From positions 496,001 through 560,000 of the forward strand of contig CAVSCJ010000006.1 of assembly GCA_963726435.1 (NCBI GenBank): a stretch of 64,000 nucleotides of DNA, written 5' to 3'. Below are positions 43,291-51,683 of this stretch, piece after piece. Source of the DNA: PALSA-660 sp963726435 (GTDB taxonomy: Bacteria; Actinomycetota; Coriobacteriia; Anaerosomatales; PALSA-660). The notes under the pieces are model-generated. The model was not told where the DNA came from. It made no database searches and saw only the letters and a list, made by a program, of their open reading frames with translations. The stretch's first letter is position 1. Each line of letters opens with the position of its first letter. Both the position numbers and the translations under genes were made by a program.

Positions 43291-44778
43291 CTAGTACGCG
43301 CGCTCAGCCGGAGGCGACGAGTCCTCGGCCAGCGGAGCGAGCCCGAGCTCGCCCAGCACCTTCGTGACCGCCCTCTCGCCGCTCTCGATGCAGTTGGCGA
43401 TGCCCACCCCGCGGTAGGAGCCCCCGCCGACGCCCAGCGTCGGGATCATGGACACGCGGTGCTCGATCTCCGCGACGCGGCCGAGGTGGCCCATCGTGTA
43501 CTGCGGCATCCCGTTGATCCATCGGTACACGCGCGCGAACACGGGTTCGGCCGTGAGGCCCAGTATCGAGCGCATCTCCGCTTTCGTGATCTCGACGATC
43601 TCCTCGTCGCTCTTCTCCATGATCGACTGGTTGTGGGGGCCGCCCACGAAACCGCGCAGGAGGGCCTTGCCCTTCGGAGCCCGGTTCGGCCACTTGGTCG
43701 AGGAGTAGGTCGCCGCCATCAGCGCACGCTTCTCCACCTGCGGGCACAGCACGCCGAACGCGTCGAGTGAGAACCCCAGGTCGTCTGTGTCGAACGCGAG
43801 AGACACGGTCGCCGACGAGGAGTGCGGGATCGTGGCGATCAAGTCCGACAACTCGCTGTCGACAGTCGCAAGAAGGTCCGAGGCCGCCCAACCCTCGGTG
43901 GCCACGACTACGGCGTCGGCCTCGAGGGTTTCGCCGTCGCCCAGGTGGACCCGCCACCCGCCTTCGACGGGCTCGAGACGCGTAGCGGCGACGCCGGTCC
44001 GGATGTTGTCCCGCCCCGCCGCGTCGGCCATGCCGTCGGGCAGCTCCTGCATCCCGTTGACGAACGAGTTGAAGAAGGTCCGAGGGTTCTTGGGATCCGG
44101 CGGGTACTTCCTGCGCATCTCCTCAGCGGCCCTGCGCTGGGCGAGGAACCCGTTGATCAGGTTGCCGTGCTTCTGCTCCATCTCGAGAAGGTTCGGGAAC
44201 GTCGCGGCCAGGGACATGAGTGCCGGGTCCGACGCGTGCACCCCGCCCACGAGCGGCTCCGCCAGGCGGTCGAGGATCTCGCGGCCCATCCTCCGAACGA
44301 CCAGGCTCTCGAGCGTCTCGTCGTTGAGCTCGCCCTCCGGCACCTTCTTCTTCGGGATGATGAGGTCCATGCCCGCGCGCATCTTGCCCTTCAGGCTGAA
44401 CAGGCGCGTCGTGGCGAAAGGCCAGAACTTCGTCGGTGCGAACTGCATCACGCCGTCCGGCATCTCGACGAGCCGGTCACCCTTGAGGATGAGCGTCTTC
44501 TTGCGCGACTCGTCACTGGGAATGCGGTCGGCGTCGAAACCGGCCAACTTCGCCACACGCATGACTGCGGGCTTCTGCGCGATGAACGCATCGGAGCCGC
44601 CGTCGACGATGAAGTCGCCGACCTTCTCGGTCATGAGTTTGCCGCCGAGTCGGGGGTCCTTCTCGACGAGCGTGAAGGTCACGTCGTGACCCTCGTCGGC
44701 TGCGCGCTTGATCTTGAATGCGGCGCCGAGCCCCGCGACTCCCCCTCCGACAACGACGACATGCTTCATATCAGGCAC
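43291..44778 (-). CDS. hemG: Protoporphyrinogen/coproporphyrinogen oxidase (flavoprotein)
   Basis: 495-residue FAD enzyme of late heme synthesis (HemY/CgoX type). The dinucleotide motif VVVGGGVAGLGAAFKI is near the N-terminus, followed by KLMTEKVGDFIVDGGSDAF. The C-terminal FAD segment is GVGGGSYRGVGIANCIESG. In Gram-positive bacteria this family oxidises coproporphyrinogen III, which would match the hemE-hemH-hemG gene order here, but chemistry cannot be read from sequence. The start is GTG 44778 or ATG 44769 (MKHVVVVGGG). It follows hemH. Confidence 0.9.
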   Translation of the reverse strand: MPDMKHVVVVGGGVAGLGAAFKIKRAADEGHDVTFTLVEKDPRLGGKLMTEKVGDFIVDGGSDAFIAQKPAVMRVAKLAGFDADRIPSDESRKKTLILKGDRLVEMPDGVMQFAPTKFWPFATTRLFSLKGKMRAGMDLIIPKKKVPEGELNDETLESLVVRRMGREILDRLAEPLVGGVHASDPALMSLAATFPNLLEMEQKHGNLINGFLAQRRAAEEMRRKYPPDPKNPRTFFNSFVNGMQELPDGMADAAGRDNIRTGVAATRLEPVEGGWRVHLGDGETLEADAVVVATEGWAASDLLATVDSELSDLIATIPHSSSATVSLAFDTDDLGFSLDAFGVLCPQVEKRALMAATYSSTKWPNRAPKGKALLRGFVGGPHNQSIMEKSDEEIVEITKAEMRSILGLTAEPVFARVYRWINGMPQYTMGHLGRVAEIEHRVSMIPTLGVGGGSYRGVGIANCIESGERAVTKVLGELGLAPLAEDSSPPAERAY

Positions 44779-44838
44779 GGCCCCTTTCGAGAAGTGCTGC
44801 GGGCCCGAGCGACGCGCCCGCGGACAATGACCTGGATG

Positions 44839-45889
44839 TCAGAGGACCTTCCGGACCGCCGCCGCCAGAGCCTCTATCATCCTCGCGTCGGCGTTGGGCG
44901 CCGGAACGCGCGCCCACTCCCTGTCTGCCGAGAGCAGACGGTCCGCGGCTGCCACGTCGAGATCGTAGAGGGTCTCCATGTGGTCTACGGCGAACCCGAT
45001 CGGGCACACGACGACGGCGGCGAAGCCGGCGTCCACCGCAGAGTCGACCACGTCGCCCAGGTCGGGGCCGATCCACTCGCCACCACGCCGCCCCCTGCTC
45101 TGGAACGCGAGCAGCCACGGTGCGGTGACACCCGGGCCGCCGAACGCGTCGATGCCCTCGAGCGCGTCGAAGCCGCTCGGATCGCCAAGCCCCGCGCCTG
45201 CCGCGACCGCCGCCGCCGTCTCCCTCAGTTGGATGACGTACGACGGATCGGCTTCGATGTCGGCAACTGGGCAGGCTGTGCGCTGTGAACACTACGATCG
45301 CCTTGTTCGCGAGGATGTCGACATCGTGGAGTGCCTCGCTCAAGTTGTCAGCGTACAACCCCACGTAACCGTCGGAGAGATGGTATGACGCCGATTCGAT
45401 GAGGCGGATGCCCTGATGGGACTGCAGGGCGCGCCCGATCGCCTCGCGGTAGGCGCCCGTCGTCGCGGCGGCCTCGAACGGCGACAGCGAGATGTGGACG
45501 ATCTGCTTGGCGCCTCTGTCGGCGAGCCGGGCGACTGCCTGGGCTATGGACGGCTCGGAGTGCAGCATCCCGACCTCGACGGGAATCCGCACCCCCTCCT
45601 GCGTGCGAACGGAGGCCATCGATCCGCCCCAGATTCCGAGCGTGCCTCCATCGTCGTCGTCCGTCACACCAGGCTCCAGACCGTTGAGACTCCGCTCGAG
45701 CTGAGCGGCGATGCGCTCGCCCATCGCGGGAAGGGGCGAGAACCCGCCGATCGTCAGATACTTGCGATGCGCCTCGGCCAGCATCGCGTCCGTCGGGTCT
45801 GCGCCTGTGATCGAGCGCATGAACTGCGCGATCTCACCGATCTCGTGTGGGCCGCCGAACGCCGTGAGCAACACACCTGTGCGAGCCAT
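44839..45889 (-). CDS. hemH: Ferrochelatase; apparent frameshift
   Basis: Inserts iron into the porphyrin ring. The N-terminal part has LLTAFGGPHEIGEIAQFM, GGFSPLP and TGAYREAIGRAL, ending in VVFTAHSLP with the catalytic histidine. The rest follows only after dropping one base near 45268: VADIEADPSYVIQLRETAA, then FQSRGRRGGEWIGPDL and VCPIGFAVDHMETLYDLDV, ending AVRKVL at 44839 (349 residues). Uncorrected, the frame becomes Arg-rich and stops at 44771. It begins 9 nt after hemE. Confidence 0.88.
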
Positions 45890-45898
45890 GTCGGCCTG

Positions 45899-46969
45899 TC
45901 AGCCCCCTGAACGGATGCGACCAGAATGCTCGTGGACGAATCGGAGCATCGTCCTCGCCTTCTCCGGGTCGCTGGTCTTGTGGATGCCGTGTCCCAGGTT
46001 GAAGACGTGCCCCGGACGCGTGCCCACCTTCTCCAGGATGTCGACGACCATCCGCTCCATCTCGTCGTCGGGCGCGAAGAGCGCGACCGGGTCGATGTTG
46101 CCTTGGATGGCGAAGCGGGGTCCGATCTCCTCGACGGCGCGCCCGATGTCTATGCGCCAGTCGAGGCCTATGACGTCCCCTCCGGCCTTCTGCACGAGAT
46201 CGAGCATCGCGCTCGCCCCGTTGGCGAAATGGATGACCGGCACGCCGCCCTCGACCACCGCCTTGCCGTGGGCAGTGATCTCGTCGATGACGCGCTTGGT
46301 GTGAGGCAGCACTCTCCGCTCGTAGTCGCGCGGCGCGACGTATCCCACCCAGCTGTCGAACAACTGCACCACTTGAGCGCCCGCATCGATCTGCGCGTTC
46401 AGGTACGCGATCGTCGTGTCGCCGAACTTCTCGAGCAGGGAGTCCCAGGCTGCCGGATCGCTCCACATGAGCGCCTTGCAGTTCTCGTAGTCGCGCGTGC
46501 CGTGCCCTTCGACCGCGTAGCTCGCAAGGGTGAATGGTGCTCCCGCGAAGCCGATCAGGGGGACCTTGTCCCGCAGCTCGTGCCGGAGGATGCCGATCGT
46601 CTCCATCACGAAGCCGGTGTGCTCGTGAGGGTCGGCGACGCGGAGTCTCGCGACGTCCGCGGCCGTGCGGACCGGGTTGTGGATGATGGGCCCCTCGCTC
46701 TTAGCGAACTCGAGGTCGAGCCCCATGCCCGGGAATGACACCAGGATGTCCGAGAACAGGATGGCGGCATCGACACCGACCAGGTCGACCGGCTGCAGCG
46801 TCACCTCGACGGCGAGCTCCGGCGTGCGGCACATCTCGAGGAAGCCGTGCTTCTCACGGATGGCGCGGTACTCGGGCAGGTAGCGTCCGGCCTGACGCAT
46901 CATCCACATCGGCGTGTACTCGGTCGGCTGGCACCGGCAGGCACGCAGGAATGTGTCGTCGTAGGGCAT
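45899..46969 (-). CDS. hemE: Uroporphyrinogen decarboxylase
   Basis: 356-residue enzyme converting uroporphyrinogen III to coproporphyrinogen III. Signatures are PMWMMRQAGRYLPEYR near the N-terminus, GFAGAPFTLASYAVEG in the middle and the C-terminal FNLGHGIHKTSDPEKA. I place the start at ATG 46969 (MPYDDTFLRACR), which aligns with the family start and has ggaagga upstream at 12 nt; ATG 47008 is a longer option. It is the first gene of hemE-hemH-hemG. Confidence 0.95.
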   Translation of the reverse strand: MPYDDTFLRACRCQPTEYTPMWMMRQAGRYLPEYRAIREKHGFLEMCRTPELAVEVTLQPVDLVGVDAAILFSDILVSFPGMGLDLEFAKSEGPIIHNPVRTAADVARLRVADPHEHTGFVMETIGILRHELRDKVPLIGFAGAPFTLASYAVEGHGTRDYENCKALMWSDPAAWDSLLEKFGDTTIAYLNAQIDAGAQVVQLFDSWVGYVAPRDYERRVLPHTKRVIDEITAHGKAVVEGGVPVIHFANGASAMLDLVQKAGGDVIGLDWRIDIGRAVEEIGPRFAIQGNIDPVALFAPDDEMERMVVDILEKVGTRPGHVFNLGHGIHKTSDPEKARTMLRFVHEHSGRIRSGG

Positions 46970-47054
46970 GCGGGTCAGGGGTCCTTCCGTGGGCAGTACG
47001 GGGGTCATACGGCGAGTGCCAAGTCTACCAGAGCATCCGTGCGAGTTCCCTGGC

Positions 47055-47102
47055 CGCATCGGGAGGGCCGCGCCCCTCGCGGGACGCGACCCTCCCGATG
47101 CG
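47055..47102. terminator. Hairpin between hemE and the first acs gene
   Basis: 13-bp perfect outer stem (47055-47067 with 47090-47102), with extra pairing inside the loop. It lies 16 nt after the acs stop on the minus strand and upstream of hemE. Confidence 0.6.
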
Positions 47103-47118
47103 CTTTCGCCAGGAGACG

Positions 47119-49101
47119 CTACTGCTTCTTTGCGCCTTCCACGATGACCTTCACGATCGACGGGTCCGCCAGCGTCGAGATATCGCCGAAGGACCCCATG
47201 TCCCGCTCCCCCGCCGCCACCTTGCGCAGGATTCGACGCATGATCTTCCCGCTGCGGGTCTTCGGGAGCTCGGGGACGATCTGGATGTGGTCGGGCTTGG
47301 CGATCGGTCCTATCTCGTCGCGGACGTGACCCCCGAGGATCTTCTCCAAGTCGGGTGGCACGTCCACGCCTGTCTTCAAGATGACGTACGCGTAGATGCC
47401 TTCGCCCTTGATCTCGTGCGGGAAGCCGACGACCGCCGCCTCCGCTACCAACGGATGGCTCACGAGCGCCGACTCGACTTCCGCCGTGCCCATGCGGTGC
47501 CCGGAAACGTTGATGACGTCGTCCACGCGACCCAGGAGCCAGTAGTAGCCGTCCTGATCCACCCGCGCCCCGTCACCGGTGAAGTAGCTGCCGGGGAACT
47601 GGGAGAAGTAGACCTGCTTCATCAGGTGGTTGTCGGGATCGCCCCACGTGCCGCGCAGCATCCCGGGCCACGGCTTCTCGATGCACAGCCTGCCGCCGGA
47701 GTTGACGGGAGTCACGGTCCTGTCCTCGTTGAGGACGATGGGCTTGATCCCGAAGAAGGGGAACGTCGCCGACCCGGGCTTCATGGGGGTCCATCCGGGC
47801 TGATTCGTGATCATGTGGCCGCCCGTCTCGGTCTGCCAGTAGGTGTCGACGATGGGGATCCTGCTGCCGCCGATCACCTCGTAGTACCAGCGCCACGCTT
47901 CCGGGTTGATCGGCTCACCGACCGTCCCGAGCACACGCAGGGAGGTAAGGTCGTACTTCTTCGGGATGTCGTCGCCGGCCTTCATGATGGCGCGGATCGC
48001 GGTGGGCGCGGTGTAGAACTGGTTGACGCCGTGCTTCTCGACGATCTCCCAGAACCGGCCCGGGTGCGGGAAGTTGGGGACGCCCTCGAACATGAGAGAG
48101 GTCGCGCCGACGCACAGAGGGCCGTAGACGATGTACGAGTGCCCCGTGACCCAGCCGATGTCGGCCGTGCACCAGAACACGTCCTCGTCGTGGTAGTCGA
48201 AGTTGTACTTGAAGGTCACCGCGCAGAAGAGCAGGTAGCCCGCCGTCGTGTGGAGCACGCCCTTCGGCTTGCCGGTCGATCCCGACGTGTAGAGGATGAA
48301 CAGGGGATCCTCCGAGTCCATCCACTCGATGTCGCAGTGGTTGCCGATGTCGTCGGCCCGCACCTCCTCGTGGTACCAGTAGTCGCGGCCGGGCTCCATA
48401 TCCACGCGAGCGTGGGCGCGACAGACGACGATGCAGGACTCGACTGTCGGACACTCGTACAGAGCCGAGTCGGAGTCGGCCTTCAGAGGGATCACACGGC
48501 CGCCGCGGATGCCCTGGTCCGCCGTGATGAGCATCTTCGCCGAGCAGTCCTGGATGCGGTCCCGCAGAGCGGCAGCAGAGAATCCCCCGAACACCACCGA
48601 ATGGATCGCGCCGATGCGTGCGCAGGCGAGCATCACGATGGGAAGCTCGGGGATCATCGGCAGGTATATCGCCACGCGATCCCCCTTGCCGATGCCGTGC
48701 TTCCGCAGGACGTTCGCGAAGCGGCAGACCTTGTAGTAGAGGGACTGGTACGTGTAGACCTTCGCCCGGCCCTCGTCGGACTCCCAGATCAGGGCCGCCT
48801 TGTTGCGGCGCCACGTGGTCAGGTGGCGGTCGACGCAGTTGTAGGCGACGTTGGTCTTGCCGCCCTTGAACCACTCGATCTTCGGCGTGTCGAATTCGTA
48901 CTCGAGCACGCTGTCCCACTTCTTGTGCCAGTACATATGCTCCTCGGCCATGTCCGCCCAGAAGCCGTCCGGGTCCTCTATGGACCGGTCGTACATCGCG
49001 TCGTATTCCTCGCGCGTCTTCAGATAGGCACGCTCCCGCACGAAGTCCGCCGGTTCGATCAGCAAACCCTCGTGCTGCATCGACTCGATCGCTTCAGCCA
49101 T
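47119..49101 (-). CDS. acs: Acetyl-CoA synthetase, AMP-forming (paralogue 1)
   Basis: 660-residue ANL-family enzyme making acetyl-CoA from acetate, ATP and CoA. Motifs include YTSGSTGKPKGVLHT for ATP/AMP binding, DTYWQTETGGHMI around the acyl/AMP pocket, GDGARVDQDGYYWLLGR at the hinge, and the C-terminal lysine motif RSGKIMRRILRKVA, the usual acetylation site. Full length. It lies 112 nt after a second, very similar acs gene with a hairpin between, so the pair looks like a tandem duplication. Confidence 0.93.
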   Translation of the reverse strand: MAEAIESMQHEGLLIEPADFVRERAYLKTREEYDAMYDRSIEDPDGFWADMAEEHMYWHKKWDSVLEYEFDTPKIEWFKGGKTNVAYNCVDRHLTTWRRNKAALIWESDEGRAKVYTYQSLYYKVCRFANVLRKHGIGKGDRVAIYLPMIPELPIVMLACARIGAIHSVVFGGFSAAALRDRIQDCSAKMLITADQGIRGGRVIPLKADSDSALYECPTVESCIVVCRAHARVDMEPGRDYWYHEEVRADDIGNHCDIEWMDSEDPLFILYTSGSTGKPKGVLHTTAGYLLFCAVTFKYNFDYHDEDVFWCTADIGWVTGHSYIVYGPLCVGATSLMFEGVPNFPHPGRFWEIVEKHGVNQFYTAPTAIRAIMKAGDDIPKKYDLTSLRVLGTVGEPINPEAWRWYYEVIGGSRIPIVDTYWQTETGGHMITNQPGWTPMKPGSATFPFFGIKPIVLNEDRTVTPVNSGGRLCIEKPWPGMLRGTWGDPDNHLMKQVYFSQFPGSYFTGDGARVDQDGYYWLLGRVDDVINVSGHRMGTAEVESALVSHPLVAEAAVVGFPHEIKGEGIYAYVILKTGVDVPPDLEKILGGHVRDEIGPIAKPDHIQIVPELPKTRSGKIMRRILRKVAAGERDMGSFGDISTLADPSIVKVIVEGAKKQ

Positions 49102-49156
49102 CTTCCGTCCCCTCGATCACGTGACCGGCCCCGTGAAGCGTCGTCAGTCTAGCAAA

Positions 49157-49187
49157 GAAGGCCCGGCGCGTGGAGCGCCGAGCCTTC
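49157..49187 (-). terminator. Hairpin between the two acs genes
   Basis: Stem gaaggc/gccttc with an inner cggcgc/gcgccg and one unpaired position, 26 nt after the second acs stop. It implies that the two copies may be separately transcribed. Confidence 0.55.
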
Positions 49188-49213
49188 CGTGCGAACTGCG
49201 GGAATCGGTGCTT

Positions 49214-51205
49214 CTAGAGCTCCCCGGCCTTGGGGGCCGTGTCGATGATCACCTGGACGATGGACGGGTCGGCCAGAGTCGTGATGTCTCCCATCGCCTC
49301 GAGCTCGCGATCTCCAGCCGCCACCTTGCGGAGGATGCGGCGCATGATCTTGCCTGACCGCGTCTTCGGCAGGTCGGGCACGAGGTGGACGTGGTCCGGC
49401 TTGGCGATCGGCCCGATCTCGGAGGACACGTGGCCGGCCAGTATCTTCTTGAGGTCGTCGGTCGCCTCCACGTTCTTCTTCAAGATGACGTAGGCGTAGA
49501 TGCCCTCGCCCTTGATCTCGTGCGGGAAGCCCACGACCGCAGCTTCGGCCACAGCCGGGTGGCTGACCAGCGCGCTCTCGACCTCGGCGGTGCCCATGCG
49601 GTGACCGGACACGTTGATGACGTCGTCCACGCGGCCCATGAGGAAGTAGTAGCCGTCCTCGTCACAGCGGGCCCCGTCACCGGTGAAGTACATCCCGGGG
49701 AAGGTCGTGAAGTAGACCTCCTTGACGCGCTTGTTCTCCGGGTCACCCCACGTGCTGCGCAGCATGCCCGGCCACGGGAACTTGATGCACAGGCGGCCTC
49801 CGGAGTTCACGGGCGTCTCGGTCTGGTCCTCGTTCATGATGATCGGCTGGACCCCGAAGAACGGCCTGGTCGCAGAGCCCGGCTTCATGGGAGTGGCTCC
49901 CGGCAGGTTCATGATGAGCTGGCCGCCGGTCTCGGTCTGCCACCACGTGTCGACGACAGGCACACGCTTCCGGCCGACCTTCTCGTAGTACCACATCCAC
50001 GCCTCGGGGTTGATCGGCTCGCCCACGGTCCCGAGCAGGCGCAGAGACGACAGGTCGTACTTCTCTGGCCACTCGTCGCCCTGCTTCATGAGGGCACGGA
50101 TCGCGGTCGGGGCCGTGTAGAACTGGGTGACGCCGTACTTGTCCACGATGTCCCAGAAGCGTCCGGGGTCGGGATAGGTCGGGACGCCTTCGAACATGAG
50201 CGACGTCGCGCCGAACCCGAGCGGTCCGTAGACGATGTAAGTGTGCCCGGTGACCCAGCCGATGTCGGCGGTGCAGAAGAAGACGTCCTCATCGTGGTAG
50301 TCGAAGACGTACTTGAACGTCATTATGCCGAACACCATGTAGCCGCCCGTGGTGTGCAGCACGCCCTTCGGCTTGCCGGTCGAACCGGACGTATAGAGGA
50401 TGTAGAGCGGGTCCTCGGCGTCCATCCACTCGACGTCGCAATGTGACTTGATGTCGCTCGCGGCCATCTCCTCGTGGTACCAGACGTCGCGGCCCGGCTC
50501 CATCGGCACGTTCGCGTTCGCGCGGTTCACCACGACGCACATCTCGACGCTGGGGCACTCGAGCATCGCTTCGTCCGCCGCGGCCTTGAGCGCGATCGGG
50601 CGCGCGCCACGGAGCCCCTCGTCGGCCGTGATGAGCATCTTGCACGCGGAGTCCTGGATGCGGTCGCGGAGCGAGTTCGCCGAGAACCCGCCGAAGACGA
50701 CCGAGTGGATCGCGCCGATGCGGGCGCATGCCAGCATGACGACGGGCAGCTCGGGGATCATCGGCAGGTAGACGGCGACCCGGTCGCCCTTCTTGATGCC
50801 GTGCTTCTTCAGCACGTTCGCGAAGCGGCAGACCTCGTTGTACAGCGTCTGGTAGGTGTAGATCTTGGTGTTGCCCTCATCGGACTCCCAGATGATGGCG
50901 GCCTTGTTGCGGCGCCAAGTCTTCAGGTGCCGATCGAGACAGTTGTAGGCGGCGTTCGTCTTTCCGCCCTTGAACCACTCGATACGCGGCGTGTCGAATT
51001 CGTAGTCCAGGACCTTGTCCCACTTCTTCTCCCAGTACAGGTACTCCTCCGCCTGCTCCGCCCAGAAGCCCTCCGGGTCGTCGACGGAGCGCTTGTACAT
51101 CGCTTCGTACTCGTCCATCGACTTGATGTAGGCGTTCTTCTTCACCCACTCCGGCACCGGGATGACCCGGTTCTCCTTGCTGAGTGACGTGATCGAATCT
51201 GACAT
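49214..51205 (-). CDS. acs: Acetyl-CoA synthetase, AMP-forming (paralogue 2)
   Basis: 663-residue paralogue of the neighbouring acs. The same motifs are present: YTSGSTGKPKGVLHT, DTWWQTETGGQLIMN, GDGARCDEDGYYFLMGR and RSGKIMRRILRKVAAG. N-terminal sequence differs most between copies (MSDSITSLSKENRVIP here, MAEAIESMQHEGLLIE there). ATG 51205 has aaggagg 6 nt upstream. The gene may be expressed from its own upstream region (51206-51440), in which I find no clear promoter. Confidence 0.93.
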   Translation of the reverse strand: MSDSITSLSKENRVIPVPEWVKKNAYIKSMDEYEAMYKRSVDDPEGFWAEQAEEYLYWEKKWDKVLDYEFDTPRIEWFKGGKTNAAYNCLDRHLKTWRRNKAAIIWESDEGNTKIYTYQTLYNEVCRFANVLKKHGIKKGDRVAVYLPMIPELPVVMLACARIGAIHSVVFGGFSANSLRDRIQDSACKMLITADEGLRGARPIALKAAADEAMLECPSVEMCVVVNRANANVPMEPGRDVWYHEEMAASDIKSHCDVEWMDAEDPLYILYTSGSTGKPKGVLHTTGGYMVFGIMTFKYVFDYHDEDVFFCTADIGWVTGHTYIVYGPLGFGATSLMFEGVPTYPDPGRFWDIVDKYGVTQFYTAPTAIRALMKQGDEWPEKYDLSSLRLLGTVGEPINPEAWMWYYEKVGRKRVPVVDTWWQTETGGQLIMNLPGATPMKPGSATRPFFGVQPIIMNEDQTETPVNSGGRLCIKFPWPGMLRSTWGDPENKRVKEVYFTTFPGMYFTGDGARCDEDGYYFLMGRVDDVINVSGHRMGTAEVESALVSHPAVAEAAVVGFPHEIKGEGIYAYVILKKNVEATDDLKKILAGHVSSEIGPIAKPDHVHLVPDLPKTRSGKIMRRILRKVAAGDRELEAMGDITTLADPSIVQVIIDTAPKAGEL

Positions 51206-51345
51206 GGTCGCCTCCTTCGCTTGCTGGTAACGGTCCCGCACGGGCCCGGCCGCGCGCCCGAGACCCAGGCACCTTTGCCGTGTCCACATGATTCCGCCTG
51301 AGCGAGGCTCTGTCCCGCCTTTCTGGGGCAGACGGCGCCGTCGGC

Positions 51346-51387
51346 TCGGTCAACGGGGGCGAACGGCGGCGATGGGTCGGTCAACGG
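51346..51387 (+). repeat. Two direct repeats of an 11-nt sequence
   Basis: tcggtcaacgg occurs at 51346-51356 and again at 51377-51387, 31 nt apart, about three helical turns. They sit between acs paralogue 2 and the plus-strand promoter at 51410, a plausible pair of operator sites for either. Confidence 0.45.
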
Positions 51388-51409
51388 CGGGAATACTATG
51401 TAACAGGAG

Positions 51410-51438
51410 TTGCAAGCCGCCTTCGCACGCGGTACAGT
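51410..51438 (+). promoter_or_regulatory. Putative promoter of the noncoding RNA at 51445
   Basis: TTGCAA (51410-51415) and TACAGT (51433-51438) with the ideal 17-nt spacer, on the plus strand, where no coding gene follows. Confidence 0.5.
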
Positions 51439-51444
51439 CCGGTT

Positions 51445-51640
51445 GTTCACAGTTTCCCTTCCCCCTCAGGCCCGTTCCCGCGCATAGCAGGGACGGCGAG
51501 AAGGGCGCGGACGACAGATGCGAGGGCCGGCACCCGAGCACGGATCCGCGCCTAGCGGGATCGCAGGAGCGATGCCGCCGAGACTCAGGGGTAATCGGGG
51601 AAGGAATGTGGGAAGCCTGGCCCGAAGGCCGGGCTTCTCC
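51445..51640 (+). ncRNA. Candidate structured noncoding RNA (6S RNA-like architecture)
   Basis: This ~200-nt stretch has no coding frame but has a promoter in front and a terminator-like hairpin at its end (gaagcctggcc/ggccgggcttc, 51612-51637). Its two ends pair: 51454-51464 with 51597-51606 forms a 10-bp stem with a single bulge, followed inward by an internal loop. A local hairpin (gttccc/gggac, 51474-51493), an inner stem (gggcgcgga/tccgcgcct) and a ggcg/cgcc pairing suggest one long rod with a central bubble, as in 6S RNA. The family was not confirmed. The rest of the 51206-51683 gap holds only the repeats and the acs leader. Confidence 0.45.
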
Positions 51641-51683
51641 GTGTTCCGGGGTCCGAACTGAGACCGATCGGGTACTGACGCGG

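Noticed and set aside
45899..47059. hemE starting at 47059 or 47008
   Set aside because: The extra N-terminal residues are not like the family; ATG 46969 aligns with known HemE starts.
46735..49152. 805-residue plus-strand frame opposite the first acs gene
   Set aside because: It is antisense to a well-supported gene and rich in Arg, Asp, Val and Gly without recognisable motifs.
51560..51610. c-di-AMP (ydaO-type) or cobalamin riboswitch
   Set aside because: A few G-rich words such as ggggtaatc resemble parts of those motifs, but their order and surroundings do not match, and no suitable plus-strand gene follows.
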